Assembly: GCA_013397435.1 (NCBI GenBank)
Contig: VZRG01002614.1
Location: forward strand, 1-64,000
Origin: Erythrocercus mccallii
Taxonomy: Eukaryota; Chordata; Aves; Passeriformes; Dicruridae
DNA: 64,000 nt
Direction: 5' to 3'
A program made the position numbers and the translations under genes. How positions within the stretch are numbered: position 1 is the stretch's first letter; each line of letters starts with the position of its first letter. The notes under the pieces were generated by a model, which was not told where the DNA came from, did no database searches, and was given only the letters and a program-made list of their open reading frames with translations. Positions 38,995-51,900 of this stretch are shown here, in pieces.

Positions 38995-39665
38995 CAGAAT
39001 TCATAATGATTTTGACCTCACTAAATTGGAGAGACAGCCTGGAGTCAGTAAGATGAAATTCAGTAAAGTACAAAGTATTCTACTGAGGAAGGCAAAATAA
39101 ACTTGTAATTACAAAACTGGGGATTAAGTGGCTGAGGCTGGAACATGCCACAAACTGTTCCTGCCCAACCAAAGTAACACTTCGGGTAAAAAAAGGAAGG
39201 AAAATCTAAATGAGAGATGTAATTAAGAGACACTCCTTCAGAACACCAGTGAGATAATTATTGCACTTTGCAGGCTGGAGGAATCCTCGTCTAGAAGAGC
39301 TGGTCTTCACACCAGGAGACATGGAGCCAAATTAAAGAGACTCCTGAGGATAATAACAAAAATTACTGGGATCTTGGAAAATATTGCTTATCTTAAAAGG
39401 TTAAAATAATTGGATTTGTCTGAACCAGAAAAGATGGAGGGGGACATGATGAATGTCTTCAAAAATCAGGTTATTATAAAGGAGATGGTGAACAGTTGCT
39501 CTCTAGCGAAACTGAACTTTAGATGAGAAGAAAGATGTTTAACTTTCATTGCAGCAAATGCAAGTTGGACATTGGGAGAACTGTGGTAACTGTTGAGAGC
39601 AGGTAAGCATTACCTGAGAGTCCAGAAAGTCCTCTTCATGGAAATATTTTTAATAAAACCTGAGG
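38995..39665 (+). mobile_element. Ancient CR1 LINE, decayed RT-region and 3' part
   Basis: An old CR1 copy on the plus strand. Segments in CR1 order are visible: a GATGAAATTCAGTAAAGTAC stretch near 39051, a TTGGAGAGAGTCCAGAGG-like part near 39300-39340, ATAACAAAAATTACTGGGAT near 39352, and GGGGGACATGATGAATGTCT near 39438. Next come GTTATTATAAAGGAGATGGT at about 39470 and a TTGGACATTGGGAGAACT part near 39566. These correspond to the end of the CR1 ORF2 (reverse transcriptase protein) and the 3' region. Stops, frameshifts and small indels throughout leave no open frame of note. Divergence is far higher than in the CR1 copies at 10.7 and 16.8 kb, so it belongs to an older wave. The 3' octamer tail is not recognisable. 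Confidence 0.75.
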
Positions 39666-42600
39666 AGATTCTTTAGCAAAGATCTAGGTTTACAAGATTT
39701 CCATTAGACTGGAAGTAGAATGAGACAGATTAAAAGAATTTTCTTTCTGAACTATAGCTCTTTCACAGGTGAGAATTCTGTAATATTTAAAGAGACTAGA
39801 AGCAATCCCACTGATGCTGACAGGATCAACATCACTGTATTATTTTGCTACAGGTCTGGCCCTCTGTCCTAACCTATACACTATTTTAATAGCTTTTTCA
39901 GAAAAGATACCAAATTCCTTTCCTGTACTTTATAATGACAAATCCTTGGCATTAGCACTGATGAAAAACTGGTGTAAGTGAAAGAAAACTGAGATCCACT
40001 CCATCTCCAAACACACACTACAGATACTCATTCAGAATTCACAAACCTCCCAATCTTGTCTTAAAACAAATGTGTGAACGGCTCAGAAATAGTGCTGCTG
40101 ATCACAAATGCATCACCCAATTCTCTCCCAGCAGAACAGAAGGCATTTCTTAGTCATGACAATTGAAAAGGCTGCAACTTGTGAATAAAATCTTAGAAAA
40201 GTTTGGCACATCTCCGTCTTCCCTCTTCTTGACCTCCTTGCAGCTATATCTGCTGCCTCATTAATTCCACTGGTTCTGTTGTACTCAGTGATAAATTCAG
40301 TCAATAAGGTCACTATCTTTGTGTGACAAAGACACAAACCAGATTCCCATCTCCATTCAGTTGATGATGATATTTCCAATGGCTTCAAAAAGTTTCTCTG
40401 TCAATCCTCTACATCTGTGGGGCCAGGCCTAAAATTTGCATTTTTGACCATGCATTGATCTGAATGTATTACATTGTTTGCCTGGGTAAAGTAAAATCCC
40501 CTTTCACTTCTGTCAAGAGTATCCTGTGCAATTTATTTTAAATTATTTCAAGAGCTTGTGAGTATCCCAAAGGACAAAACACAAATATCTTCCTTTCTGG
40601 GGCTGAGGTGCTCCACACTGACCTGTCACACAGATCCTTTTATTTTCTTTTCTTCTTGTCAAACACTGGCTGAAAAGGTTTTTCATCTGTTTATGGTGCA
40701 CAAGGGAAGGAGATGAAGAAGATGACTCTGAAAATGTTTCTATATTTGTCCAGCATGACACAGACTTGCTCTTTGTAGATTGCAGATTACTGATAAATAC
40801 AAGCAAAATGTTGTGATGCTAATTGTTTGTGAAGTCTATCATAAACAGTACGGAAGAGTAAAAGATGGATGTTACCAATCATGCTTCTCAATATTGGAAA
40901 AGACATTTAATGCAAACTATATGAAGAGAAGCCAAAATAAATTCACTACAAATTGGAGTCGTTATTTTCCAGTGATCTTTATCTGGGATTATCACAGACA
41001 GATCTACTGAAACTCCCACTGTTTTAAAAGGAAAATAAACCCTACTCTCTCTGAATGTGACTGCCATTAATATTAACTTGCAGGGTTACTACTTGAGAAG
41101 AAAAAACCTAAAACTTGTTTCATAATCTCTGTGACCTTTCCCTACTAACATATTCTTGATAAAGTCGAAATACTCTCTGCTACACATAAATACTGTGATA
41201 TTTCTTCACTGTTATGATAGACAGTTTCCCAGTTGAGCATCCAGAGGTGAACAGGCTGGTACATGTTTTATGCATAAGATTATACCTAGAAAACTTAAGA
41301 ACTCCATGGGATATCTGAAAGAGAGAATAAAGACTAAATGTTGCATTGTCTTGGCTTTCTTTCCTCCTTTACAAAAGCTCAGAACATGGTATTAACAATG
41401 ACTTATTTCCTGCAGACCCGTGAAATCATGAATATAAACAACAAAAAAAGCCTCCAACAACCAAAACCACCACCACCAACAAAAAAACAACTATCACCAT
41501 CGTGGCAGCTGAGGTGCAAGGGCAAGCAAGGGGATGGGCATGGTGCACATTCTTTGTGATACTTCAGAAAATATTACCAAATTGGAGTGGATTTGAACAA
41601 AAAAAGGAGGCCAGCTGAGAGCTCGTGTACCTCTGAGCTGCCACAGACAAATGTTATCACATCTTTTAATGACATCACTCAGGCAAGCTGCAGCAACAGC
41701 AGCAGGTTGGGTCCAGTCCTGGCAGAGGCTCTCAAAGGTGATGTTGGAGTGTTGGCTGCCCAGGGAGGTTCTCAACAAGCATCAGCTGTGCCTGGCTGCA
41801 GAGCAGGGCTGGGTCACCCACACAGCAGACAGAAAACATCCCATGGATGGTGGTATTATTGTTATCAGGGAAGAAAAGTTCAGGTGCTCTCACATGAGAA
41901 TAGCCCTAGAACCTGTGGTAGCTGTCTGTATAGATTTAAACAGATCCAGCATCCCATCCCAAACGCTGAGCTGAAGCAGCACAGAGAAAGTTCACCAGCA
42001 GGGCACAGGGAAAACATGGAAATACGAGGCAAAATATGCCAAAACCCTAAGTGAAAAAGCAAATTCACCAACAGAATGCAAAAGCAGACCTATTGATACT
42101 GTAGAGGGAAAATATGATAATGGAAAATGCCCTGTGTAAGAGGTCATAAGCAATAATTGTAGCAAGAGAAAACATCGTGTCAAAGGTTTTAGATGAAAAA
42201 AACAAAGTACAAAGGCATCATATCAAGGAAGCAGGCAGTGACTCAGGGGGTGAGATTTTGCATGTCCAACATAAAGGCAGCACAAAAATAAATAAATGGT
42301 TTATAAAGCTCAGGCTGGCATAAGATTCAAGGGCAGGCACAGAAACAGCCAGAAAACTGAATGCCAATGAGGAAGGAGAGCATCAGAGACTCTGCTGGCC
42401 TGTAAAGTCTCACTTACCCTTAAATAAGTAAAAAAAAACCCCAAACAAATAATCAAGGCAAAACTGCACTGACCTGCACCAAATTAAAATTCGACTGGCG
42501 CACAGACATAATGCACAGGATAATGTAAATTGTAATCACAATACAGAAGTATAGTACATAGACCAAGGTGTGGACTGTAAAAATGAGACACAGCTATGTG

Positions 42601-44819
42601 CTGAAAGAAGTGAACTTAGGAACCTAAAGAAATTATTAATAAAGTACAAGAAAGCCCAAAACACAAATAGCTCAGAGCAGGCAAATCTCTGTGGTATTCC
42701 TATAGCAAAGCTGCTAAAAATTACCAAGCTGTATTTGAAAGACTGGGACACTTTCCAAGGATGTTACACCTGGAAATAAATAAAACAATTCAGTCTCTAC
42801 AACATCTGTCTTGCAGAACACCCATTGCATTCAAACAAACAAAGAAACAAAATAGTGGGAGCAATAAAGAAAATAAGGAAAAAAACAACAAACCCCAAAC
42901 CACCCCTTCCATCATTGCTAAACAAATAATGAGGCAGTCACTGAGGGCTCTGGGCAAGCTGGGAATTCACAAAGGTCCAAGGAACTTAAATTGCTAAGAG
43001 GAGATAATTACCAAATATATCTACAGATCCCTCCTGCTTGCTTTAACAAAGCTTTGAAGGTAGGTGCTATCTGGATTAGGAGCTCAGTGACCTCTCTACA
43101 CACCAGCAGAGACAGTTTTCCTGTGGTGGGTAACAAAACACTCAGCTCTCCAAGTTATGGCAGAAAGAGGAGGATGGAGCAGAGAACCCTGCACAGGCAA
43201 CAGGTCCTCAATGCAACCTCCTTGTATCTCTGGGAGAATGAGTCAAGAATAAGGACCTAAATAAGGCTGAAAGAAAATTGCAAGAAAACAGAATATAATT
43301 TGTAGCTTTGCAAGGGTTGTTAATCCATCCCTAAACAAAAAAGCAAGAATTGAGGGACCATACTCAAGAATTCAGGTCAGTTTGAGGATTACAGAGATTC
43401 ATCAATCACTTGCAAAACACTGTTTCCTCTGTCTCACCCCTGTTTGTGTTTGGGCCATTTTTTGGTAAAAATATTCAAGTAATATTAGTGTTCACTTTGT
43501 ACAGTAACAACTTACTGAGATAGACTGAAGAACAATACATGGAATACCTGAAAAAGAGAGGTTGCAGCAGTTGCTTGTAATTAAGATCAGTATTTTTCAC
43601 AAGTTTCCATGTGAAAACTTCAGCCTGCATGCTAAGAAGAGAGAATCTCTGGGGCAGAAGATTATGTAATTTTCAGTGCCTTGAGCACATCCCTCCACAT
43701 TCCTTCCCTGGGGCTTGGCAGCCTGGGCTCAAGGCCAGCTGAAATAATGCAGCTGTGTGGCCTGGAAGAGCAAAGCAGAAAGTCTGGGTCCACTTAGGAG
43801 CTGCTTGGAAACTCCTCCGTGGTCACTGCCCGGGCCACTCTGCAGCCATGGGCCTGTCCCCACTGAGCCTGAGCCCAGGGTGATTTTCCATGGCCTCTGG
43901 AGGCTTGTGTGATGCTCTGGGCTCCGGGCTGAGCTCTCACTGTCCCTGGGCTGCCCCATGCCCTGCCCAGCCACCGGGGGACTCTCTGGCAGTGCCACCC
44001 TGTCCCTGCCTGTGCTGCTGGCACTGGCTGCTCACTGCTAACAGCACCAGGAGAAAGCTTTTGTGATAACACATAAGGATGCCCAAAATCTCCAGTTTCA
44101 TCTACTGAAATCTCATGAATTAAATTTGGAAATATGCATTTCCAGGAAGGATTCCATTTCTGTTTGGCTGCCTGCTTATCCTGAGCAGAACAGCACTGTG
44201 AGATCAACAAACAGACAAATCTCTGGAAGTGCTGTCCAAGTCAATTGTACACCAGGCTCAAGACAGGGCTTGGAAAGAATCCAGGAATCCACTACAGACA
44301 AAGATTTACATGTGTTGTGATCCATCATCCTGCTCAAACTGCCAAGCACTGCGAGAGCAGCTCCACCTGCCACCAGACAGCATCAGAATCAGTGGGATTA
44401 TTTGGACATAAAAATTGCTTCAAATAAATGGGCAGAAAAGTCACAATCCTGCTTTCATGTAGCCAAGTACATGGTTGCTCTCAGGAACACAGAGATCTAG
44501 AACAAAATGTTGTCTCCAGAAGGCCAGACGTGTTGGACCAAGATAAATAACAGTGTGTGAGATCTGGCCAGTGGATGTGATACTTAGGAAAAAATACAAG
44601 CCAAGTGACTCAAAGAAACAAAATACTTTTGTAACACAAGGGCCCAGACTTTAACAGGAACATTTTTTTTTTCTCTCAGAACTAAGCACATGGAAAATAT
44701 CTCATTATTATAGACAGAATTCTTGAAAGTAGATGAAGTGGCAGACATGATTGCAGTGATAGTCCCTGGCAAAGCAATGCAGAATGCCAGGATCTTGGTG
44801 GAATAATGGAGTTTTCTTG
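39666..44819. other. Unassigned single-copy DNA
   Basis: No gene recognised. An A/C-rich, triplet-like patch lies at 41440-41500 (CCA and CAA words), with A-rich runs at 42428-42450 and 42836-42900. Open frames reach 155 codons (41587-42054, +) without family resemblance. The segment 43700-44040 is GC-rich with overlapping frames on both strands, again fitting composition. Confidence 0.5.
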
Positions 44820-44825
44820 CAGTGA

Positions 44826-45258
44826 TGTTGCATACAGGTAGAGATATTATAAAAGAAAGGCCTTATAAAATATGGTTTGGGCCCTGCTACTCCAGCTAAA
44901 CTAGCAGCTAGCTTGTAAGTTTCCCTGTGAAAAAATCAGAGGAATGAGATTCAGTTTGCATAACAACCTATTCTAGTAGACAAAAATAAGTTGCACAAAA
45001 GATCTGTTCCATGACAATCCACAAAGAAAAAATGTAAACACCTGTGGAAAGAGATATCTTGATAAATAAGATAAATATCTTAGCACATACACACACAAGA
45101 ACCTTCTAACAAATGGTTGAGTACCAAGAAAGTGACTAACCAATTAGAGTCAAACATGATGTCGTTGAAAACTATAAATATGAGCTATATGAATAAAGAG
45201 TTGGCTTTTCCTGCATGAAGAAACTGAGTCCTGTCAGCAATAAAGCATTATTGCAACA
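44826..45258 (+). mobile_element. Solo LTR of an endogenous retrovirus, ERVK-like
   Basis: A 433-bp element starting TGTTGCA (44826-44832) and ending with its exact reverse complement TGCAACA (45252-45258). It is flanked on each side by the 6-base direct repeat CAGTGA (44820-44825 and 45259-45264). TG..CA termini with an inverted repeat and a target-site duplication define a retroviral LTR. A 6-base duplication is typical of class II (ERVK/beta- or alpha-like) elements. Inside, in the plus direction, are CCAAT at 45140-45144, a TATA box TATAAATA at 45173-45180, AATAAA at 45192-45197 and a second AATAAA at 45239-45244. No internal viral sequence adjoins it, so the provirus was lost by LTR-LTR recombination. 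I do not know the family name. Confidence 0.9.
45173..45197 (+). promoter_or_regulatory. LTR TATA box and poly(A) signal
   Basis: TATAAATA (45173-45180) followed 11 bases later by AATAAA (45192-45197), with CCAAT about 30 bases upstream of the TATA box. The close TATA-AATAAA spacing implies a short R region, as known for alpha- and betaretroviruses. Whether the promoter still works cannot be told from sequence. Confidence 0.65.
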
Positions 45259-45264
45259 CAGTGA

Positions 45265-48200
45265 CCTCCTACAATCTCCCCATAGATGAAAATTGGAGTT
45301 CATCATTATCACCATTTCCATAATCACGCCATTAGAATAAAGCTGGACCAGTATTGCAGTTTCAGATCTCCTAACAAGGAGGGTGTGCTAAAAGCCTTAT
45401 CCCAGGCTAGAACAAATCATTGTGAAGGGGCAGGAGAGTCCCACAGAAGGGCAGTGAATATTCTGCTGTTGAGATGCACATGCATGATAACACACACCAA
45501 AAGGAGGAAGAGACCCACTATCAGCAAATTCTACTACGAGAAACTGAAGACAGCTAAAAACACAGACTTGCTCTCAGGTTTGGATCAAAGTGCTCCTTAT
45601 TTACACACTGCTGTGGTGGGTTAACCCCAGCTTCCCCCAGAGCAGACAGATTGTCTCAGCGGTGCCACAGACAGGGCCAGATCCTCCCAGGGAGAGAGGG
45701 AGGCACCTGAGTTCCAAAGCTGTTTTCTGCTTGTGAAGCACATCCATCCCCACAGTCCGAGGCAGCACTGGTGAGTGCTTTGCTCACCCTCAGATGTTGT
45801 CTCTGGTGTGACTTTCGGCACTTTGGAAGTTTGCCCTGCCTTGTTCAGATGGATCACACTGAGAGGTACCCACCTCTCCCTGGGATTGCAGCCAGACACC
45901 AGGGAGCTGCACTCAGGAATTCAGGATTTCCCAGTGGGAGCCAAACGCTTCAAAGTTAGAAGCTTCACACTGAGTCCTCCACTAGATTTGTTAGGGGTAT
46001 TTGCAGTCTGCATACATTTTTAACTTAGAGAGGTAGGTGTAAAGCACCTTAAAATGAAATAATTAAAGGAGGCACTGAAATGCACAGAGATAAAGATAAA
46101 GCCAACAGGACTGTGAGAGATAATAGTTATCTGCAGTAATAAACATTAAGTGAGAACAATTCATGATTTGTGATAACATTTAATGTGAGGATATAAATCA
46201 GATGAAAAGAGCACAGTTGAAAGATGGAAAACACACGCAGAGCTAGGCAGAAATAAAGAAAATATAAAGAGCCTTTTGTTATCTTCACCTTGTAATTGAG
46301 ATAATGCTTGTCTTTAATGATACACCCTTAGAGCAGCTCCTGCACTCAGCTGCAAGGCTGGAACAAAGGCAGAACAACAGGGAGCTCTATGGATATTCCT
46401 GGTGGGCACAGGTCTGTGCTAGGCACTGCTGAGCTTGCTGCTTGCTGAGTCCCACTGAACTCCTCACTGTCTGCCTGCACTTTGGAACATCCAGCTGTGA
46501 ATCTGAACATCAGCCAGGGGCTCCAAATTTATTAGCCTAATGATGTATTTCTTGATGCTGTCGAAGTCTGATGTGTAAAGCAATTCACATTTGCAAGGCC
46601 TAACTGCACCTGCGCAGGTAAAGGACTGAGGCAGGGGTGTCCTATGAGCAAGGCTCAGAATCCTTGTGCTGATCCTGGCTGTTACAGGAGCACCTGGAAA
46701 GCAAAAAGTGCCAGTTTCTTTCCTACCTCAGTGGAATAATATTCAAAAGAAAAAAGAAATTGAAAGAGCCAATATACCAGAACTATAAAGAAGACAACAT
46801 GTTCATACTGGTTCCCTTGCAGCTGCTGACATTGCTTCACACAACATTTTCTAAACCTGTAGAAGCATCTCACAGATGAAAGAGTTACAAGGGGAGGGAA
46901 AACAGAATGAAAACTTTAGCTTGAGATTAGTTATGAATATTTCATGGCCTTACTGAAAGGATATTTCAGGTGAGTCTCCATAGCAATCTGTTCTGTATCC
47001 GGTATCATTAAATAATTTTAAATTAGTGGCTTGGTTAATGGAGCAGACATTAAATTTGCACCAAAAACTGGGGTGGGAGGGACTGCTAATTTGCTGAAGC
47101 AATAAAAACGGCAATACCAAACTGGAGAAATGCTCCAAACAAGGTGCAATTTTTTGGGGGTGAGAACAAAGCTCTGCACACAAGCAGGAGGAAGAGTAAG
47201 GCAGGAACCTGCCAGGGGAGAAAACACTCTGGGAAAATCCAGGTGTGGTAACTGGCTCAGAATCTGCACAGGGTCAATAATAGCTTGTTGTTGTGGAAAG
47301 GATGCTGCAGGAGGGTGGGGAGGGGCTGCAAGGCAAGGGCAGCACTGCCTGGATTGTTCAGCAGTGCTGACTTCAGCTGCAGCACTACTCTGGGCACTGG
47401 GTGGCAGCATGGCAAGAACTGCAGGAAATTATTATTGTACCGAGAGGGGGAATTGTGGGAACGGAAAAAGCAGAGGACTTTCACAGCATTGCAATAAGCT
47501 TACACAGAAAGAGGTTTGAAACAGAGCTGAATTTTAGGCATTGAAATATTTGGAGCACAGAAAGTTTCTGAGCATCAAAAAATGTAGAACAATCGATATT
47601 GTATGCTGTAAGGTGTACGGGTAGTGTTTAGTGACTGGCTTCAGTAATGCTTGCAAGCTTTTAGCATTGGCCTATTGGATAAAAGACTTTTTAAAGGCCT
47701 TGTGACAAAGAGAACTTTGGCTTCTGTTGCTATGGTGTGAATTTTACATCTTTAATGTCTCTGCCTTCACTGGGACTGATAATGAAATAAAAAACTGGTG
47801 GAATGCCTCCCAGTTGCCCTGCCCTGTTATTGGTGATTGGATCCTGCACACGGAACCCGACTTTCCAGGCAAACGGGATGAGCCGGGGCCCTTGAGGAGA
47901 CAAGGGTGAGGCAGGGCAGAGTGACAGCCCTCACACGTGGGAGCAGCTGTGAGGAAGGAGCAGAGAAGGACTGGGGACGTGCCTCTGTGAGAGATGAAAC
48001 GAGCGCAGAGGGCTCAGACTGCACCTCACAGGCTGTGCTGTGAGGACAGTGAAACAATGATGAAATAACTCCCCAGGGGAGACTGCAGTACTTCCACCTT
48101 TGGGGGTGCATAAAACTGGGTGGGCAAGCATTTATCAGGGATGACAAAGGAAGAGACTGACTTCCCGAGTTATTTCTAGCCCTCATTTTCCATTTCTTTA

Positions 48201-48659
48201 CACCTCTCAGCAACTAAGTTTCCATGACTCGAAAATCAGTTCTCTAGTGCTCTGTTCTCCCACTTAAGCCTTTCTCTTCATATTCAAAAATGCCGTGACT
48301 TTCCGTGACACTGACTGTGCACAAAGAACTTGTCATGAATATATATGGACAGCGAATTTTCTGATGAGTAGCACTGAAACATTAAAACTCATTCTTAGAA
48401 AATGTAAGTGTCCCTACCACTACTGGTTCTGCAGAAATCAAAGGGCAAAAAGTAATTTCTCTTCACAGTACTTTTTAAGTGTCATTTTTACAGCAGGGAG
48501 TCCAGGGCCATCATTTTCTTTAGAAAAAAACCAATAACAAACCCTTAACATGGATTTTTAAATTCAGATTGGTGAAGGAAAAGAAGCAGGAGAAATGCCT
48601 TAATATGGACAATGCTCTATAGGGCCATGAAGCAAATAAAATCACATGCAAATGCAAGA
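45265..48659. other. Unassigned single-copy DNA
   Basis: No gene recognised. Open frames reach 130 codons (47018-47410, minus) and 129 codons (47130-47519, plus), but these overlap each other on opposite strands in a GC-richer patch. The rest is featureless single-copy sequence. Confidence 0.5.
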
Positions 48660-49560
48660 TTGAAATTATTTGGAAATATTTTTTTCTGCCTTTAGAAAAA
48701 AATAATTTAACTGACAATAAGACACTTTGGAACCACTCATCTTTAGATCCCTAAATATATATTTTTTAATGTAATCATATATAGTACTAATACTGTCAAT
48801 ATTCTCTGAGGCACACAAAATTTAATGATGTTTTTTCCATTTTTATTGGCCAAAGAATACAAATTTTCTGACTGTTCATAAACAAATATTAACTTCAGTT
48901 GTGGGAGCTTTTCTCTTGCTCACCTTTGTAAGATGAAATAGTTATTACTAATAATTTTTGACATGCCTTCCATGCATGATTTTAACAATTCAGTTTTGTT
49001 TAAGAAATAGTACAGCAGAAGTCAGGATCCTTTTCTAATTCAAAAATTTTCTGAAGAGCCCATGGAAGTCAATGCCTTTGAAAATCCCTGTCTGTTTATT
49101 TGCTTTCTGGATAACAATTCTGAATTGTGAAAATATCCATATAGTCCCTTATTCACTGGTAAAATGTTACTAACACTTTAATTTAGTGTCTTCAGCAAGC
49201 ATTTAATTCAAATTTAGCAAGCCAGATACTGCTTTTTAATTAAATATAAGATGATTGTTAAAAGAGAACTTACTGAGTATTTAGAAGATAAATCTAATAG
49301 TCTTATAATTAGCTCAAAATTACATAAGCAAGAAATGCCTAATCTCATTCTTAGTAGCACATGCACTTTGTAAGGAATTTGTAGATACTTAATTAACAGT
49401 TATCAAAATGGCCTACAGCAAGATAGGTTTCTATTAATTGTTAAAATAGTGATATTTAATAACCTTGTTAAATTATAATACACTTGGGACAACAGACTCA
49501 TTTATTTTTTTAAGTATTCCACTGTAATTCCTAATATCTTTATCAATATTTCACATTGCT
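48660..49560. other. AT-rich single-copy tract, possible conserved noncoding DNA
   Basis: About 900 bases of AT-rich sequence almost free of simple repeats, recognisable transposons and open frames over 60 codons, with many TTAATT, ATTTA and TAAT words. This composition is seen in many vertebrate developmental enhancers and ultraconserved noncoding elements, but also in neutral AT-rich DNA. Conservation cannot be judged from one sequence. Confidence 0.25.
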
Positions 49561-49790
49561 GTTTTGTTCTGTGTAACCAGTGGTTTCCATTGTGAAGTTT
49601 GTAAGGAGCTGCAGCTCTTCAGTTCGCTTCAGTAATGCCAGTTCAGGTTCACTTTTGCTGGTTCTGATCACAACAGGTTCAGTTTTAGCTTTTGGGCAGG
49701 GGGCAGAGCCTCTCCAGCTCGTTTATGTTTGCACACCTGGACTGTTCATCTTCCACGAGCAAGTTACAGACAGGAGGTAACTGCTGGAAA

Positions 49791-50026
49791 CCCTTCCCTT
49801 CCCTTCCCTTCCCTTCCCTTCCCTTCCCTTCCCTTCCCTTCCCTTCCCTTCCCTTCCCTTCCCTTCCCTTCCCTTCCCTTCCCTTNNNNNNNNNNNNNNN
49901 NNNNNNNNNNNNNNNNNNNNNNNNNNNNNNNNNNNCTTCCCTTCCCTTCCCTTCCCTTCCCTTCCCTTCCCTTCCCTTCCCTTCCCTTCCCTTCCCTTCC
50001 CTTCCCTTCCCTTCCCTTCCCTTCCC
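49791..50026. repeat. (CCCTT)n pentanucleotide array interrupted by assembly gap
   Basis: A near-perfect array of CCCTT units: 19 copies at 49791-49885, then 50 N, then about 18 more at 49936-50026, ending in CCCCATG. The plus strand is pure pyrimidine and the minus strand pure purine (AAGGG). The true length is unknown because of the gap. The repeat lacks stop codons in all frames, so the 117-123 codon open frames across it on both strands are artefacts. Confidence 0.95.
49886..49935. other. Assembly gap, 50 N
   Basis: Fifty consecutive undetermined bases inside the pentanucleotide array. The round length suggests a fixed-size placeholder, so distances across this point should not be trusted. 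Confidence 0.97.
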
Positions 50027-51900
50027 CATGCCTTTCATTTCCTCCTCCTTGCTCCTCTAAACCAAAGCAGGTTTTTTTGGTGAAGCCTAGGTTTTTTTAG
50101 CATGAGGAAGTCTCTAAGCAGTTTAGAGAGGTTTTACTGACACTGAGTTCCTCAGGAAGGCTTTATTTGCCTGTTTACTCTTGCTCCTGGGATAGCATTA
50201 CTTGGAACACTTCTTCCTGCTGGAATTTTCTGCAGGATAAAAACAAGGTCTAAGAGTTTTCTAGCAGTGTAGATGAGGTAATAAAGGCTGAGCTTTTTAC
50301 CGAATAAAGAAAAAGATATTGATGATAACGATACATGATTACATGATCAGATTTCTGGACCAGTGGAAGAGCAGACCACTGTAAATCGCACAGTTCCCAG
50401 GCTCAACTGTCCACTAAGAACTCCTAAATGTTGTTTACAAATAGGAAAAGCTTTGCTAATGCAAGAAATAGTAGCAGTATTTTTATGACATTTACCCAAA
50501 GAAAACAGAACATCATTTTTTTAGAGTTCAAAAGTTTAAAAGTAACAACTCCACCACAAGTTTCTTAGAAGGACTCAGAAGAGAATATTTATAGGTGTTT
50601 TTTCATTTACTGAAAAAAGAAGGGATTTCTGCAGCTTCTCTTCTGTCCACAAATGAAAGGAATCATATCCATATAAAAGAGATTTGGGGGAAAACAATTG
50701 ACCTATATAATCTTTTACAGTGAGGACTGGCTTCCAAATATATTTCTTCAGAACGTCCTTGAGGATCCAAGCAGTGAGAAATTACTTTAACCCAAGTAAC
50801 TCAGCGGAAAAGTAATTTTCTGCTTCTTTTTGGTTTGTGGATTCTTTTTGTTTGCTTGTTTATTAAAGAGCTGGCAGCCTGGAGAGTGGGCACTGCCCCA
50901 TGGCCCCTGGCCACGGGAGGTTAAATTAATTAGAGGAGTTAGAACCCTGAGCATTACACATTGCGCAGTGTGGGCCATACTTTACCAGCAGGTTTCATTG
51001 TGAAGCGCTCAGGCTGCAGTTGCTGTTGTTAACTCTGTGGTGATGGGTGCCCAAAGGGTCTTCCCTCTGTAGAGAGCATTTCCTCCTCTGCAAAAGGGAT
51101 GGGCTTTCCAGGAGCCTCCACGAGACCTGACACGACTCCAAATGAGCAAAATTCCAGTCTGACAAGCTCCATCAACAGCAGCTGGACACCCTGCAAGTTA
51201 AAGGAGGGCTAGTGGAGCCTCTGGCAGGATCGTGAGCTGGCATTGTCCAGAGCAGGTGGAATTGGAGCATCTGGAGGAGTATTCCTACTGCTCCTCAGCA
51301 CAAGGAGGCTGCTGTCCCAACAATGCCCCGTGGATGACAGAGAACAATGCCTGTTCAGACTGCATCTTGATGTGTACACATGGCTTTAAATGGCATTTAT
51401 TATCTCACAAGTAGCATGGGAGTCAGTGATGTGGTAATTCATTTAATTTGTTTCACCTGTTTAATATACTGAGGACACTGTGCAAGTCCTTGTCAGTCTA
51501 TTAGCTGCTAGGGGCTCTTTCATCTACATTTAAGCCTGTTACTATACTAAAATGTTGTACAGAAATCTTCTTCAGGCAATGCTTATAAAGAAAAAAATAA
51601 GTATATCCAGTAGCATCTGTGATAAATGCAGTTGCAGCAAAGATAAAATGCATGTTTGGGGCAAGGGGAAGAGAGAGGCAAGAGATAAAGTCTGCCTTAA
51701 GTTTCTATTTCCTGGCTTTGGAAGTTTGACATCAAGAAAAATATAGGCAGAAGCTTAAATGTTTAATTTAACAATATTTTTCAGAATTAGTTTTATAGCT
51801 TTTAATAAACGTTTTAATGTTTACAATAGCTTGTGTCAATAGGAGCAAGAGCTTTGTGAAATAGCTTCTGAAGTTTTGCCCCAGAGGTGCAACTCCTGAT
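50027..51900. other. Unassigned single-copy DNA
   Basis: No gene, RNA gene or transposon recognised. Open frames do not exceed 64 codons. Confidence 0.55.

Noticed and set aside
41700..41790. CR1-like words such as CTGCCCAGGGAGGTT
   Set aside because: Flanking sequence does not follow CR1 order, so the match is probably coincidental.
41587..42054. 155-codon open frame
   Set aside because: No recognisable domain, no splice or promoter context, and overlapping frames on the same and opposite strands.
49685..50100. Three 117-123 codon open frames across the pentanucleotide array
   Set aside because: CCCTT repeats contain no stop codons in any frame and the gap is translated as unknown residues, so these are artefacts.
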